From: Dactylorhiza incarnata
Taxonomy: Eukaryota; Streptophyta; Magnoliopsida; Asparagales; Orchidaceae
Length of the DNA stretch: 64,000 nt
Assembly (NCBI GenBank): GCA_033032865.1
Contig: JAWHQI010000068.1
Span: 9,114,001-9,178,000, forward strand
Direction of reading: 5' to 3'
Of this stretch, positions 21,664 through 33,448 are shown piece after piece. Made by a program: the position numbers and the translations under genes. Numbering within the stretch: the first letter of the stretch is position 1; each line of letters starts with the position of its first letter. The notes under the pieces were generated by a model. That model saw only the letters and a list, made by a program, of their open reading frames with translations, searched no databases and was not told the origin of the DNA.

Positions 21664-22963
21664 CATTAGGAATATTGCCCTCAATGTTCCCTTGATTTGA
21701 AAAGGCATCACACTCAATGCTAAGTACATATTGTATTTGATAAACCCTATTTATATCATGTATATGCAGGGTTAGGTTATTCCAAACAATGGAATAGTTC
21801 TGTGGTTTTACTCTCAAAACTGCTGAGACGCAGTCAAACCGCTGAGGAGTTTACCTCAGTTGAGCTACATTTTACAGAAACCGCTGAGAAGACTAATTAT
21901 CTCAGCGGATCCGCTTAGAAGAAGACAAATTCAACCCAACCGCTGAGACGGATTAATATTTGAATAAATCACTGGCGGGATCTACTTTTGGCGCAAGTGG
22001 CTGTAAAGCAAGATAAAGTTTTATATTTCTCTCCATACTATGTCAGGCCCTCTTTAGAGCCGTTGAAGATTGGAGGGTGTATGAAATAAAAGGTTAGGGC
22101 CTTATGGAAGGTGTGGAACATAATCCAAAAAGCAAACTACTGTGCCATTGATGGCTTCCACAGATATCTCTCAGCCTGCTTCTTGAAGCTACAAGCAAGC
22201 ATCAGGGATAAGATAGCTCCGCCAGATTCAATCCAGAAGAGCAAGAAGATCATTCTTCCTCAACTGAAGAAGAAGATCAGATAGAAGCAAGGACTGAAGC
22301 TTCTGCTATTCAGCCCTGCTTCAAGACAGCACATGCTGTGCATCAACAACAGAAGACCAGCACTGAAAGATTTATCTTTACAAGTCCTCTATTGTAAGCA
22401 AACGTTATAACCTATGTAACAACATTTGTATTTTGAGTGTGTAGGGCCTTGTGCCTTAGTTTGTAGGGCTGTTGAGCCTGAGTGTGTAGAGATATTGAGC
22501 CTGAGCTTGTAGAGTTGTACTCCAATATTTAGGTGTAGGATCTCTGATGAGATCTTAGGTAGGGCTTCTTGATAGGCCTGAGGTAGGAAATCAGGTGGAT
22601 TTCTGAGTAATAAGTGTTGGAGCACTCTGAGTTGGTAGGGCTGTTGTGCCTGAGGTAGGGCAGTTGGGCCTGAGATATAGTTTGGAGCAAACCTGAGAGA
22701 TCCAGAGGGATCTGTGTTGTAAGCTCTTAGACCTGAGTTTGAAGGAGGTTGCCTTGTCTAACACAATGTTAGAAAGGTGTAGAGGGAAACTGGACTACCC
22801 ATTTACACACTGTCTTGGGGAACCACTATAAACACTTGTGTGCCTTCTGTGGTTTGCATTTGTTTTACTTAATCACCAACAACTGCTAGTTGTAGATAAG
22901 AAAATTCAAAGAATCCTATTCACCCCCTCTAGGTGAATTAGACTACTACCAAATAAACTATCA
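21664..22963 (+). repeat. 5' LTR of S2 (about 1.3 kb)
   Basis: Aligns with the 3' LTR from the word ATTGCCCTCAATGTTCCC. The canonical start TGTTGGGA of the 3' LTR is degraded here to ttaggaat, so the left edge is approximate. The right end aactatca is supported by alignment with the S3 LTR end (aataactaaca). It contains the palindrome CCGCTGAGA (21881-21889) with TCTCAGCGG (21900-21908) and several other cgctgag words. The TATA box is mutated relative to the 3' copy (tatgaaataaaag near 22079). Confidence 0.75.
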
Positions 22964-22965
22964 AG

Positions 22966-22980
22966 TGGTATTAGAGATAG
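22966..22980 (+). other. Primer-binding site of S2
   Basis: TGGTATTAGAGATAG resembles the tRNA-Met site TGGTATCAGAGC common in copia elements, with changes. Confidence 0.6.
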
Positions 22981-23043
22981 GTTGTTCAATAATGACTTAA
23001 CAGTTTGACCAGATCCTACAAAGAGTAGTCAAGTCTGAATCCA

Positions 23044-25620
23044 ATGGCTGCCACTGGAGGTCAGAAGGAGATGGGATGTATAAAGTTGCTCATATGCAGC
23101 GAGGAGACGTTTGGCATATGGAAGCAAAGGGTAAGGGTGTTCATGGAAGCCTCAGACCCTAGGATATATATAACAGTCATGGAGGGAACTTTTATCTTCA
23201 CAAAGCCATCCACTATAGATCCAACTAGGCAAGTGGCCAAGTAATATGCTGAAATGACTATGGATGAAATTACACTTGCCACCAAGGACAAGAGTGCTCA
23301 AAACATAATAGTCAATGCAATTGATGATTCCACATTCCAGAACTTGGTTCACTATGAGACTGCCAAGGATATATGGGATACATTAATTGTGTATATGGAA
23401 GGCACTGATGAAGTGAGAGATGATATGAAATCCCTCCTCAACCAAGAATATGAATCCTTCAGGCAACACAGCTTGGAAAGCATAGCTAACTGCTATGAAA
23501 GGTTCTTTAGAGTGGTGAATGAGCTGAGGACCATTGGAAGAGTCTTCAACCATTATGAGCTGAATGATAATTTCCTGAGATCTCTAACTAGAGACTAGGA
23601 TACAAAGATATGTTCCATCAGAGAAGTGGCAAAGCTAGGTGAGACTCCTCCCCATACATTGTTTGGAAAGCTGCTCTCCTATGAGATGCAGCTATCTGCA
23701 AGGAAGGAGGAGGACACATCCACCAGGACTCATTCAAGGGGGAGAGCTGTGTCTCTCGAAGCAGAAAGCTCTAAGAAGAGCATGGAAAGAATGCCTTCTC
23801 CACCAAGAAGAGCTGCTGACTCAAAAAAATCTGAGCCCAACACATCAGACAGCAACTCATCAGATGAGGAGTTTGCTGCCTTCTCAAGGCACTTCAAGAA
23901 GTTGATGAGGAGGAAGCAATGGAAGAACAAAACTTCCTCCTCCTCACATTCCAAGAAAGAACATATCAGATAAGAAAGGCAGCACCCCAAGGGTGTCAAG
24001 TATGACCCTAAACATGTTAAACATATTTCAAATAATGTTATTTGTATTACTGCAGCAAGCTTGGACATGTCATAGCTGACTGTCCAGTCAAGAGAAAGGA
24101 AAGAGGTGATAAGAAGCCTCATCACCAGAAGGGAAGGAAAGGTGAAAAATCCTTTCTTGCAAAGAAGGAGAAGAGCTGCAGTGAATCTGAGTCTTCATCC
24201 TCAGATTCTAAAGAAGAAGAGGAAGCCTACGTAGGGCTGTTTGTAGCCAAGGAGGATGAATACTATCTTGCTTCTAAGGTTGGCATAAGGGCCCCTCTGA
24301 CACAATCAGATAGAGACAATGAGTAGGATGAAGATGAAGATAAATGTTATGTCTTAATGACCATGTCTGATGATGAAGAATGTCAGGATAATCCTGATAA
24401 AGTATCAACTCCTCTCATCCCCTCTTCTAAATATGAGTTAGTACTAGATTCTAAATCATGTTCATCTAATGATGAGAGTGGTTCAAAATCTGAAGTGGAT
24501 GTCAATCAATTGATTGACAAGTATGGTGCTATTTTGGAAGCTCTAAAAAAGAGCAAGAAGCAAGCCAAGAGGCTAGCTTTAGAGATTGCTTCCCCTCAGC
24601 AGACAAATCATGATTGCACTGAGTCATCTACCCAGGTGGCTCAGATGAGTAGAGAAATAAGCCAGCAGAAGGGAATATAATATTCCAATTATGCACCACT
24701 AGCCAAAAGAACAAGGTCATTAAGGACCTTGAGGAGAAGCTTCTCAAAGAGAAGAGCTTGGTGGCTCAATTCTCCAAACCGAAATCCATACTTCCCATTA
24801 TTGACACCTTCTCCTCCCAAACTGATAGGAGAGGGCTAGGTTTCAATAAGATGATAGTAGGTGCTGAGAATGGAGGAAAGGGCCAGGCTAAAGCTAAGCC
24901 CCATACCACCTTTCAAAAGGTGTTGCTTCCCTCCAACAGGTATGACCAGGACAACATGTGTGGTCACTGGAATAATGGAGGTTCCTATAAGAAGGAAAAT
25001 ACTCCTTACTATAGTAGAAGAAAGGTAATGGGGATGAGTGCTTTGAAAGATCCCCATGAAGAAATTCAAATGGCCCAATCTAGACCATTTGTATTTGGTA
25101 CTTCAGCCTCTTCATTCAAGGATAAGGAAGCTGGTTCTTCCAAATCCCTCTTAGCAAAATGCATGGTTGTTGTCAAGCCTATAGTCAAGTCTAACAGCTC
25201 AGTATCTAATGCCATCAAGTCTTGCTTAGCTGCAAAGCTAAGTCAAGCTGATGTCATTCAGATAAAGTATGCTAAGACTAACTATAGACATTCAACCAGC
25301 CAGGTTATTGCTAACATGAATGGGAAAAATGCTGTTGCCTTCTTCACTGAACACAATCATTCTGATTCTCCTTCCACTCAAAGAGTATTCCGAAAATAAG
25401 GTACAACATCCATGAATGTTGGTGCTGTGGTAAAGTGGGACACTTTGCCATAGATTGTTGGCACAACACTAGTGTGCCTAATGCAAAGAGGAGCTTTCCT
25501 GCAAAGGTTGCAGTGAGTGGAAGAGTGGCTGTTTAGGCTAACAGGAACCTAGGACCAAAAACAATTGGACTCCTAAGGGAAAATGAATTGAATTTTGTAG
25601 GATAGTTCATGTACCAGCCT
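23044..25620 (+). pseudogene. gag: S2 Gag
   Basis: ATG at 23044. Residues 1-185 form a UBN2-type Gag domain (FGIWKQRVRVFME, TAKDIWDTL, YERFFRVVNELRTIG) with in-frame stops at 23242 (TAA) and 23596 (TAG where relatives have Trp). After 23626 come charged linkers, a frameshift before a zinc-knuckle remnant (YYCSKLGHVIADC, about 24042-24080), Ser/Glu-rich and coiled-coil segments (24357-25399), and a second knuckle near 25415-25460 (CWCCGKVGHFAIDC, CX2CX4HX4C). In this copy a 1-nt loss near 25378 shifts the frame before the second knuckle; the duplicate copy at 33449 keeps it. Two knuckles separated by a long coiled-coil region fit Sirevirus Gag style. Confidence 0.8.
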
Positions 25621-26554
25621 AAGGGAAATATGGTACATGGACAGTGGGTGCTCAAGTCACATGACAGGAACAAGGAGCCTTCTACATGATTACACTCCTA
25701 TGAAGAATGGACCAAAAGTTATCTTTGGAGGTTCTGAAAAAGGAGTCACAAAAGGATATGGTATGATCACAAATTGCATAGTCTCAATAACAACAGTAGC
25801 TTATGTTGAAGTGTTGCAACATAACCTTGTAAGCATAAGTCATCTATGTTGGGCCATATCATTGAATTCCACAATGACAAGTGCTTGATCAAAAAGTCAA
25901 TTGACTTAGAGATCATTCTCTCAGGCACTAGGAGTGGGAATGTTTATTTCTTAGATTTTATTTGCAATAATTCTTTATTTCTTGTATGTCTTGTAGCCTA
26001 TGAAAGTGTTCTCTTTATGTTCAATGGAACAAGAGACTTGCCCACATTAACTACAAGACAGTGTATAGACTATTTTATAAAAACCTTGTTAGGAATAGTA
26101 CAAAGTTGAAATGTATTTAAAGTGGTCTTTGTCATGCATGCCAGATCAGCAAGCAAACTAGGGTCACCTTTAAAAGTATTGGCTCTAAAGACACTAAAAG
26201 GTGCCTATATCTATTGCATATGGACTTGTTTGATCTTTTACCCATTTAGAGCATAGGTGGGAAGTTGTATATATTAGTGAATGTTGATGATCACTCAAAA
26301 TATACATGGGTATTCTTCCTTATGCAGAAATCTGATACTTTAGATATCTTCATAAACTATGTCAACACAATCCATAATGAACTACAATGTCCTGTGGTCA
26401 GAACTAGAACAGACCATGGCATAAAATTTCAATCTTGGGCCATGACAAAATTTTGTCAAGAATTTGGTATCAACCAAGAGTTTTCCACCCCTAGGACTTC
26501 ACAACAAAATGGTGTGGCTGAGAGGAGGAATAGGACCTTGATAGAAGCTGGGAG
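25310..26554 (+). repeat. S2 segment, first copy of the 2.2-kb compound duplication
   Basis: From gctaacatgaatggg to the gggag target site, this 1245-bp segment is repeated at 33449-34698. The following X LTR is also repeated, giving direct repeats 25310-27538 and 33449-35682. This copy is the more decayed: a lost C near 25378, an extra TAG near 25533, and a 4-nt loss near 25850. Both copies share other lesions, for instance a stop after ELNFVG. Confidence 0.9.
25637..26554 (+). pseudogene. pol: S2 protease and integrase, first part
   Basis: Protease begins MDSGCSSHMTGTRS, with the DSG active site. GAG-pre-integrase words (LQHNLVSISHLC) follow, then a deletion and frameshifts through the zinc domain. 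The integrase core is 26265-26570: LVNVDDHSKYTWVFFL with the first Asp, RTRTDHGIKFQS with the second, and SQQNGVAERRNRTLIEA with the Glu. The frame stops where element X was inserted, inside the codons after TLIEA. Confidence 0.85.
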
Positions 26555-27538
26555 TGTTGGGTTTTTCTAGAACCACACATCAAATGTAGGCGCAGCGGAA
26601 ATGAAGAGAAACAACCCAAAAGATTCATATCGGGCCATGAACATTGATTCAAGAAGTTAATAAAATGCTAGGTTTGATATTACCTTGGCGGGATTGGATC
26701 AAATCCAACCTAGATGCTCCAAGAAGAAGATTGCCTTCGTCGGCTTTGCAAGAGTTCTCACGTAGAATAATGTCTACGTCTCTACAGCAGTCCATACGAG
26801 CCGGGAGAAGAAGACTACACCTTGCGCTTCCACGGATTGCTAGATCCGCTCCAGGAAGAACAACACCGGCGACAATCGTCGGAGAGGAAGTCGGCGGAGG
26901 CGATTCAGACGAAACTCCTTCCGTCTAGGGTTCGAGCGGAACTCCTTCCGTCGGCTTCTATTTCATAAGTTATGAGAACCCTAAAAGAAGTCCTATTTAT
27001 ACCCAAAGGATAAACAGCTTCTAGAAGAATCGCTATCCGCAGACCACACAGCAAAATAGGGGCTTCTGTTACAATTCGTCGGGATTCCACGGAACAACAT
27101 TCATCGAGTCTTCACGGGACAATCCGACGAATTCCGACGAATCACATCAGATGGCAACATTTGTCGAGTTAATGCTCTTTGTGACAATTCGTCGAGATTC
27201 CACGGAACAATCCGACGAATCCCGACGAATCCGACGAATCATGTCAGACGACAACATTTGCCGAGTTAAGGATCTCTGTAACAATTCGTCGAGATTCCAC
27301 GGAACAATCCGACGAATCCCGACGAATCCGACGAATTCTATCTGTGTAAACCCGACGAATTCAGACAGCAACATTTGCTGGACTTCCCCCATTCTATATG
27401 GTGATTGGTAACCTTTACCAACATAGTCAATCTTCCAACTTCTCCACATGCTCTTATGTGCGACTCTGCAGGCTCATATCGCGTTGGCAGTGACACTACA
27501 TGTTTGACCACTTCTAGATCACAATGGTAACTCCAACA
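26555..27538 (-). repeat. 3' LTR of X (984 bp)
   Basis: On the minus strand it starts TGTTGGAGTTACC and ends AAACCCAACA. A TATA box (TATAAATA) lies at 27001-26994. It contains a tandem array of 97-113 bp units (27063-27375), each with the inverted words aattcgtcg and cgacgaat. Confidence 0.9.
27063..27375. repeat. Tandem array with CGACGAAT palindromes in X LTR
   Basis: Three units begin near 27071, 27184 and 27281. Each carries aattcgtcg, a short tccacgga inverted core, then cgacgaatcccgacgaatcc, so each can fold into a hairpin. The second LTR has the same array at about 35211-35518. Confidence 0.8.
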
Positions 27539-27550
27539 GTCTCCCACTTG
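27539..27550 (-). other. Polypurine tract of X
   Basis: On the minus strand AAGTGGGAGAC directly precedes the 3' LTR start. Confidence 0.8.
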
Positions 27551-28512
27551 ATCTTGAAAGTATCAAACAATCACCTCACAAACAATGAGCGGCATCTAGC
27601 AATGCATCATTGCTCCCCAAGCAATAAGAGTTCATAACTCATAAGCCTTTATGACCAATGTTCCAGCGTTGTCTTTGTCCCTTTGTCCCTTACATCCAGA
27701 AAGAACTAGAGGCATGGACCGTGTCACCCTCATAATAGCTCAATCCAAGTTTCTTGATCTAGAACGGACTTCCAGAGAATGGTGAGATCAATATCACATA
27801 TTGACTCTACCAAGCATGGCCATGCATTTCTCACTCCAATTCCACCAAGGGGCCCATGGATGCAACTCCTATTATATAAGAGGACAAATCCCATATCTGC
27901 TCACACCCAAACACCCAAATGATTCGTAACGTACCCAACGACCACCCTTATCATCAACCTTCTTCAAGGAAGACTTTAGATGACATCAAAGCACGCTCTT
28001 CCTCACTCGATGAATGCTGTGACTTCAGGTCAAAGGACCACAACACCATTGTCAAATGAGACCTACTTGTGACACTTTTAAGTAACAATCCATAAAGTAG
28101 TCTCAGGTTGGGTCTGTCCAGTATAACTTGTTCACTAACAAGTACCTACGTGATGACTTGATATCACAATATCATGACCTGTGAGAACCGGTCATCAGTC
28201 AACACACATGCTAGTCTTAATGTATCATCATCACCCTTAGCTTCTACGATGATACCTCGACCAGGGACCTTTTAAGAATGAAGCTTCAAAATCATAGGCT
28301 CTCACATTCAAGTCACGTACTTGATGTCCTATGGAAGCGAACATTCTAAGGGTATTTATCACGAATTTTATTCTATCATATAGAAACAGTATATCGTAAT
28401 AAAAGAACTTGCCATTAATTATAAAAGGAAATAATTGGTACACAATTCATCATATGAATAATAAACAGCCAACAGAATATATATATTTTACATGCAACCC
28501 ACAAGACTCCCA
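27551..28512 (-). other. 3' untranslated region of X
   Basis: About 960 bp between the end of RNase H and the polypurine tract. No ORF or repeat was recognised. Confidence 0.6.
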
Positions 28513-29090
28513 CTAGAGATGATCACTCAGGTATCGTATACCCATTGATCTAGTATGACCATCATTCTTTCTCTGCGCGAGAGGCTTTGTCAGTGGATTT
28601 GCAATATTCTCCTCAGTCGGCACTCTGCAAATGTTCACATCTCCTCGTTCGACAATCTCACAAATAAGATGGAACCGCCGAAGTATGTGCTTGGAGCGCT
28701 GATGGGATCTAGGTTCCTTAGATTGTGCAATTGCACCATTGTTATCACAGTAGAGAACTACGAGACCAACAATGCTAGGAACTACATATTGCTCGCTGAT
28801 GAATTTCCTAATCCATACAGCCTCCTTCGCTGCATTTGCCGCAGCGATATACTCGGCCTCAGTTGTAGAATCAGCAACTGTCTCTTGCTTGGAAATCTTC
28901 CAGCTCACAACTCCTCCATTCAAGCAAAACACAAACCCTGACTGAGACTTCGAATCATCCCTATCAGTTTGGAAGCTGGCATCCGTGTAACCACTTACAA
29001 CGAGCTCTTCCTCTCCACCATATACCAAGAATACATCCTTAGTCCTTCTCAAGTACTTCAGGATATTCTGTACGGCTATCTAGTGACATT
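28513..29090 (-). pseudogene. pol: RNase H domain of X
   Basis: Reads YTDASFQTDRDDSKSQSGF, TTEAEYIAAANAAKEAVW and YCDNNGAIAQ, with the catalytic Asp, Glu and Asp, then HILRRFHLICEIVERGDV and PTEENIANPLTKPL, ending at 28513. It is separated from the RT frame only by an in-frame TAG (GECH then stop) where relatives have Trp, a TGG to TAG change. In a living element this domain removes RNA from the RNA-DNA hybrid. Confidence 0.9.
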
Positions 29091-31620
29091 CACCAGGATC
29101 AGACTGATACCTGCTAGTCATGCTCAAAGCAAAAGAGACATCGGGTCGAGTACATAACATTGCATACATGATTGACCCAATTGTCAAAGCATATGGAATC
29201 AACTTCATGCGGTCCTTATCTTCGCAAGATTTTGGACACTGGTCCTTAGAGAGATTTACACCATGAGACATGGGCAAAAATCCTTTCTTGGACTCAAGCA
29301 TGTTGAACCGCTTCAACACCTTCTCAATGTACGTACTCTGGGTCAAACCCAGCAACTTCTTCGATCTATCTCTATAGATCTTAATACCGAGTATGTAAGT
29401 CGCTTCACCCAAGTCCTTCATAGAAAAGCAGTTCCCTAGGTTGTTCTTAACAACTTTCAGGGTAGGTATGTCATTCCCGATCAACAGTTTGTCATCTACA
29501 TACAATATCAGGAAGACAACAATGCTCCCACTGATTCGCTTGTAAACACACGGTTCATCTTCATTCTTGACAAAACCAAAGTCTTTAATCTTCTCATCAA
29601 AACGAAGATTCCAACTTCTAGAGGCTTGTTTCAATCCATAGATGGACCTATTCAGCTTGCATATTTTAGTGGCTTCACTTGGGGATACAAAACCCTCAGG
29701 TTGTGTCATGTACACTTCCTCAAGGAGGTTTCCATTTAGGAAAGCCATTTTGACATCCATCTGCCAGATCTCGTAGTCATAATACGCAGCAATAGCAAGC
29801 AATATCCTAATGGACTTTACCATGGCAACAGGGGAAAAGGTCTCATCATAGTCAACACCATGAATTTGCTTGAAACCTTTAGCCACCAGTCGCCCTTTGA
29901 ATGTCTGTACATTCCCATCCATGTCGGTCTTCTTCTTGAAGACCCACTTGCACCCTATGGGTCGTACCCCTTCAGGTGGTTCCACCAAGTTCCAAACTTG
30001 GTTTGTATACATGGAGTCCATTTCGGATTTCATAGCCTCAAGCCATTTGTCGGAGTCCGGTCCATTCATAGCCTCTTGGTAGGTCGCTGGTTCATCATCA
30101 TGATCCATAAGCAACACATTACCTATTTGAGACACGAGAAATCCATATCTCTCAGGCTCAAATCTTGGTCTACCAGATCTACGTAGGACTTGTGTCTCTT
30201 GAGCAGGTTCTAAAGCTACAACATCTTGTAGTCCTAGCTCAGAATCTAACTCTGGTTCATTCACTACTTGTGGTTCTTGAACTTCTTCAAGTTCTACCTT
30301 TTGCGTCTTTCTTGACAAGAACTCTTTCTCCAAGAAGACACCCGTCCTTGCGACAAACACTTTGCCCTCAGACGGTAGGTAAAAGTAATATCCTTTCGTT
30401 TCCTTAGGATATGCCACCAGATAACACTTATCTGATTTGGGTTCCAGCTTGTCAGGCATTTGACGTCGTACGTATGTCTCACAGCCCCAAATTTTAATGA
30501 ATGACATACTAGGACGCTTCCCAGTCCATATCTCATATGGTGTCTTTAGAACCGTTTTCGTTGGAGTGCGATTCAGTGTTATTGCAGCAGTCTCTAAAGC
30601 AAAACCCCAAAAGGAAACAGGCAAGTCTGCATGACTCATCATCGACCGTACCATGTCTAACAAAGTACGATTTCTCCTCTCAGACACACCATTGTGCTGC
30701 GGTGTCCTAGGTGGAGTGAGCTGTGATACAATACAACACTCTTTCAGATGATCACGGAACTCATGACTCAGGTATTCGCCACCTCGATCAGATCGGAGTG
30801 CTTTAACCTTTTTACCCAATTGGTTCTCCACTTCATTCTTAAACTCTTTGAACTTTTCAAAAGTTTCGGATTTGCACTTCATAAGATACACGTATCTGTA
30901 TCTACTGAAATCATCAGTAAATGTAACGAAGTAGAAATACCCCCCTCTAGCCATAGAACTCATGGGTCCGCATACATCACTATGTACAACACCCAAGAGA
31001 TCCTCAGCCCTCTCATTATAACCAGTGAAAGGGGCTTTAGTCATCTTGCCTAACAAACAAGACTCGCATCGCTCAAATGATTCATAATCAAATGAGTCCA
31101 ATAGTCCATCTTTATGGAGCTTGGATATGCGCTTCTCGTTTATATGGCCCAAACGACAATGCCAGAGATATGTAGGATTTGAGTCATTTGTTCTTAGTCT
31201 TTTATTATTATCTACATTATAGATCGGATGGTCCAGGTTCAAAACATAAAGACCATTAAACAATTGAGTCACAGCATAACAAACATCATTCTTAAATATA
31301 GAACAACAATTGTTCTTAATTATAAAAGAAAATCCAATCATGTCTAAGCATGAAATGGATATAATGTTTCTAGTTATAGCCGGAACATAATAACAATTAT
31401 TAAGTTCTATTACAAGCCCACTGGGCAAAGAAAGACGGTAAACCCCTACGGCTACAGCAGCAACTCTTGCTCCATTGCCGACGCGCAGGTCCACCTCTCC
31501 TTTACTCAGCAATCTCCTCCTTCCCAGTTCCTGCACATTTGTACAAATGTGAAAACCACATCCGGTATCCAATACCCAAGATGAAGGAGCAGAAAGTTTA
31601 TCTCTATAACGTAAATATTC
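29080..31620 (-). pseudogene. pol: Protease, integrase and RT of X, nearly intact
   Basis: An 830-codon frame. Residues 1-10 hold the protease site (DTGCG). GAG-pre-integrase and HHCC zinc domain: HCRLGHINEKR, then CESCLLGKMTKAPF. Integrase core: HSDVCGPMSS, LRSDRGGEYLSHEF and PQHNGVSERRNRTL give the D-D-E triad. RT: CKWVFKKKTD, KGRLVAKGFKQ, QMDVKMAFLNGNLLEEVYM, YGLKQASRSWN and LYVDDKLLIGN with the YVDD catalytic box intact, then MKDLGEATYILGIKI and TRPDVSFALS. The frame ends at a TAG before RNase H, and a 1-nt shift around 31580-31620 separates it from Gag. It is the best preserved pol in the window. Confidence 0.92.
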
Positions 31621-32468
31621 GAAGCGGAAGTCATACCTCCCTTCATTTTCTGCAGACCGTCAATGTACGAAGGACAATTCCTCCTCCAATGACCAGCCTT
31701 GCCACAGTGGTGGCATTTCCCTTCCTTTACGGTGCTCTTCCTTTTCAGCGCAGAAGATTTGGGCTCAAGATGTGACTTAGGTCCCACCTTCGTCTTCTTG
31801 AAGCCCTTGGCCTTACCCTTGCCTTTATGTACCATCAATATGGGACTAGCAGGCTTGGCCTTCTTCATGTTTATCTCGGCAGTTCGCAACATGCCTAGGA
31901 GCTCGGGCAGTGTCTTGTCTATTTCATTCATGTTGTAGTTCAAGACAAACTGCTCATAACTATCCGGCAACGATTGCAGGATAAGATCTGTGGCCAACTC
32001 TTGACCCAGAGGAAAACCCAGTCTCTCCAAGTTCTCTATATACCCAATCATCTTGAGTACGTGAGTACAAACTGAGTCTCGAGCTCCCATTTTGCACTAA
32101 AATAATGCCTTCGTGACATCGAACCTCTCTTGACGAGCTTGCCCTTGAAACATTTTCTTTAGGTGCTCGTCAATCTCCTTGCACCCCATGTTCTCGTGTT
32201 GCTTCTGAAGCTCAGAGTTCATGGTGGCAAGCATAAGGCACTCGACGTCTAAGGCGTCATCGGTATACTTCTTATAAGCATCCTTATCAACACGGGACGA
32301 GTTCCCGGTCGGCACCTCGGGGGCTTCATCTTCTAAGACGTAGAGCTTTCGCTCTTGCCTGAGAACAATTCTCAGGTTCCTATACCAGTCCATATAGTTC
32401 GTCCCACTAAGCTTGTCCTTCTCAAGGATAGCTCTCAGGGACAAGGTGGAATGTGAACCACTTGCCAT
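31506..32468 (-). pseudogene. gag: Gag of X
   Basis: ATG at 32468 (MASGSHSTLSLRAILEKDKL, then NYMDWYRNLRIVL), the typical copia Gag start. An in-frame amber near 32095 (ALF then stop then CKMG) most simply derives from CAG. The frame continues with LKMIGYIENLERLGFPL, LPDSYEQFVLNYNMN and a basic region. A zinc knuckle follows (CHHCGKAGHWRRNC, CX2CX4HX4C). The frame then drifts out before the protease. Gag would bind RNA and form particles. Confidence 0.9.
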
Positions 32469-33448
32469 GGAATTCTACAAGAATTCATGCAGAATTTAAT
32501 CAGTACCTTAATTTCAAAATACAATTTATTTTAATTTGGACTTCAATTAAATACTCCCACTATTTTATTCAAATTGATAGCCGTCACTATCAATTCGGAG
32601 AGTCCATGCGAGCTACTCTCTTAATGGACAAGATCCGTATTTCACCGACACCACGAGTCCGCTTTGGCGTTCCTCTCATAATGCAGTTATTTAGGTAGGC
32701 AACGCTTGCCAATTGCATCCTCATGCAACTCTTGTATGGCTGGTGAATAACTCCTTATTCGCATCCATCATATGGTGCATGCCAACCCTATGCCTCTAGG
32801 CACTCAACCTTTGAGGTCACCTAGTTAAGTTAGACCCGATGTCGACAGTGGGATATCACACTTATCCGCTCGCACCCTTACCAAGATAGATTAATGCACC
32901 TTGCTTTGGCAAGCCCACACTTCATCGATCGAGGCAGGAAGAGTGTCATCCATCGGAAGACATCCGAACACTTAATATTTTATGAAGGGATTTTAATTTT
33001 TTAATAATAAGTTAACATTTAACCATGATCAACATTTGATCAAGTGCACATCAACAGAAAAAACAAGCTTTCTAAATTCCACATGCATCCCTTATGTGCA
33101 CAACATAAGACTATCAACCTTTGATAGACTAAAGGGCTAAATCTGGACATTTAGAACTCTTCCAAATCTTCAGATTTACATGCATTGGACAAAGGCAAAG
33201 ACAACTCGACTTAAAGCAGTAGACAAGCTCGTCTCTCATTGTTGGATTCAAAATCCAAAACAATACAAGGGTTCATTAACCACTTGAGGGACGGTTACTG
33301 CTAAGGAGACAACAATTTCTAACAATTAGAAATAACTACGAAATCCCAGACGTTTCTGGCGGGGTTCCAAGGGGCCGCGCCCCTGGCGGGGTCTTAGGGG
33401 CAGAGCCCCTAACGGGGTCCAAGGGGCAGAGCCCCTGGCGGTGGTCTC
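32469..33448 (-). other. Leader of X with GC-rich hairpins
   Basis: About 980 bp upstream of gag on the minus strand, without ORF. At the far end lies the tandem hairpin block. The expected primer-binding site and LTR junction are missing because the S2 duplicate is joined at 33448/33449. Confidence 0.6.
33358..33436. repeat. Three 26-27-bp GC-rich hairpin repeats
   Basis: Units 33358-33384, 33385-33410 and 33411-33436 each read like GGCGGGGTCTTAGGGGCAGA followed by GCCCCT. Units 2 and 3 form a perfect six-pair stem AGGGGC/GCCCCT around AGA. They sit just upstream of the S2 duplicate junction. Confidence 0.85.
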
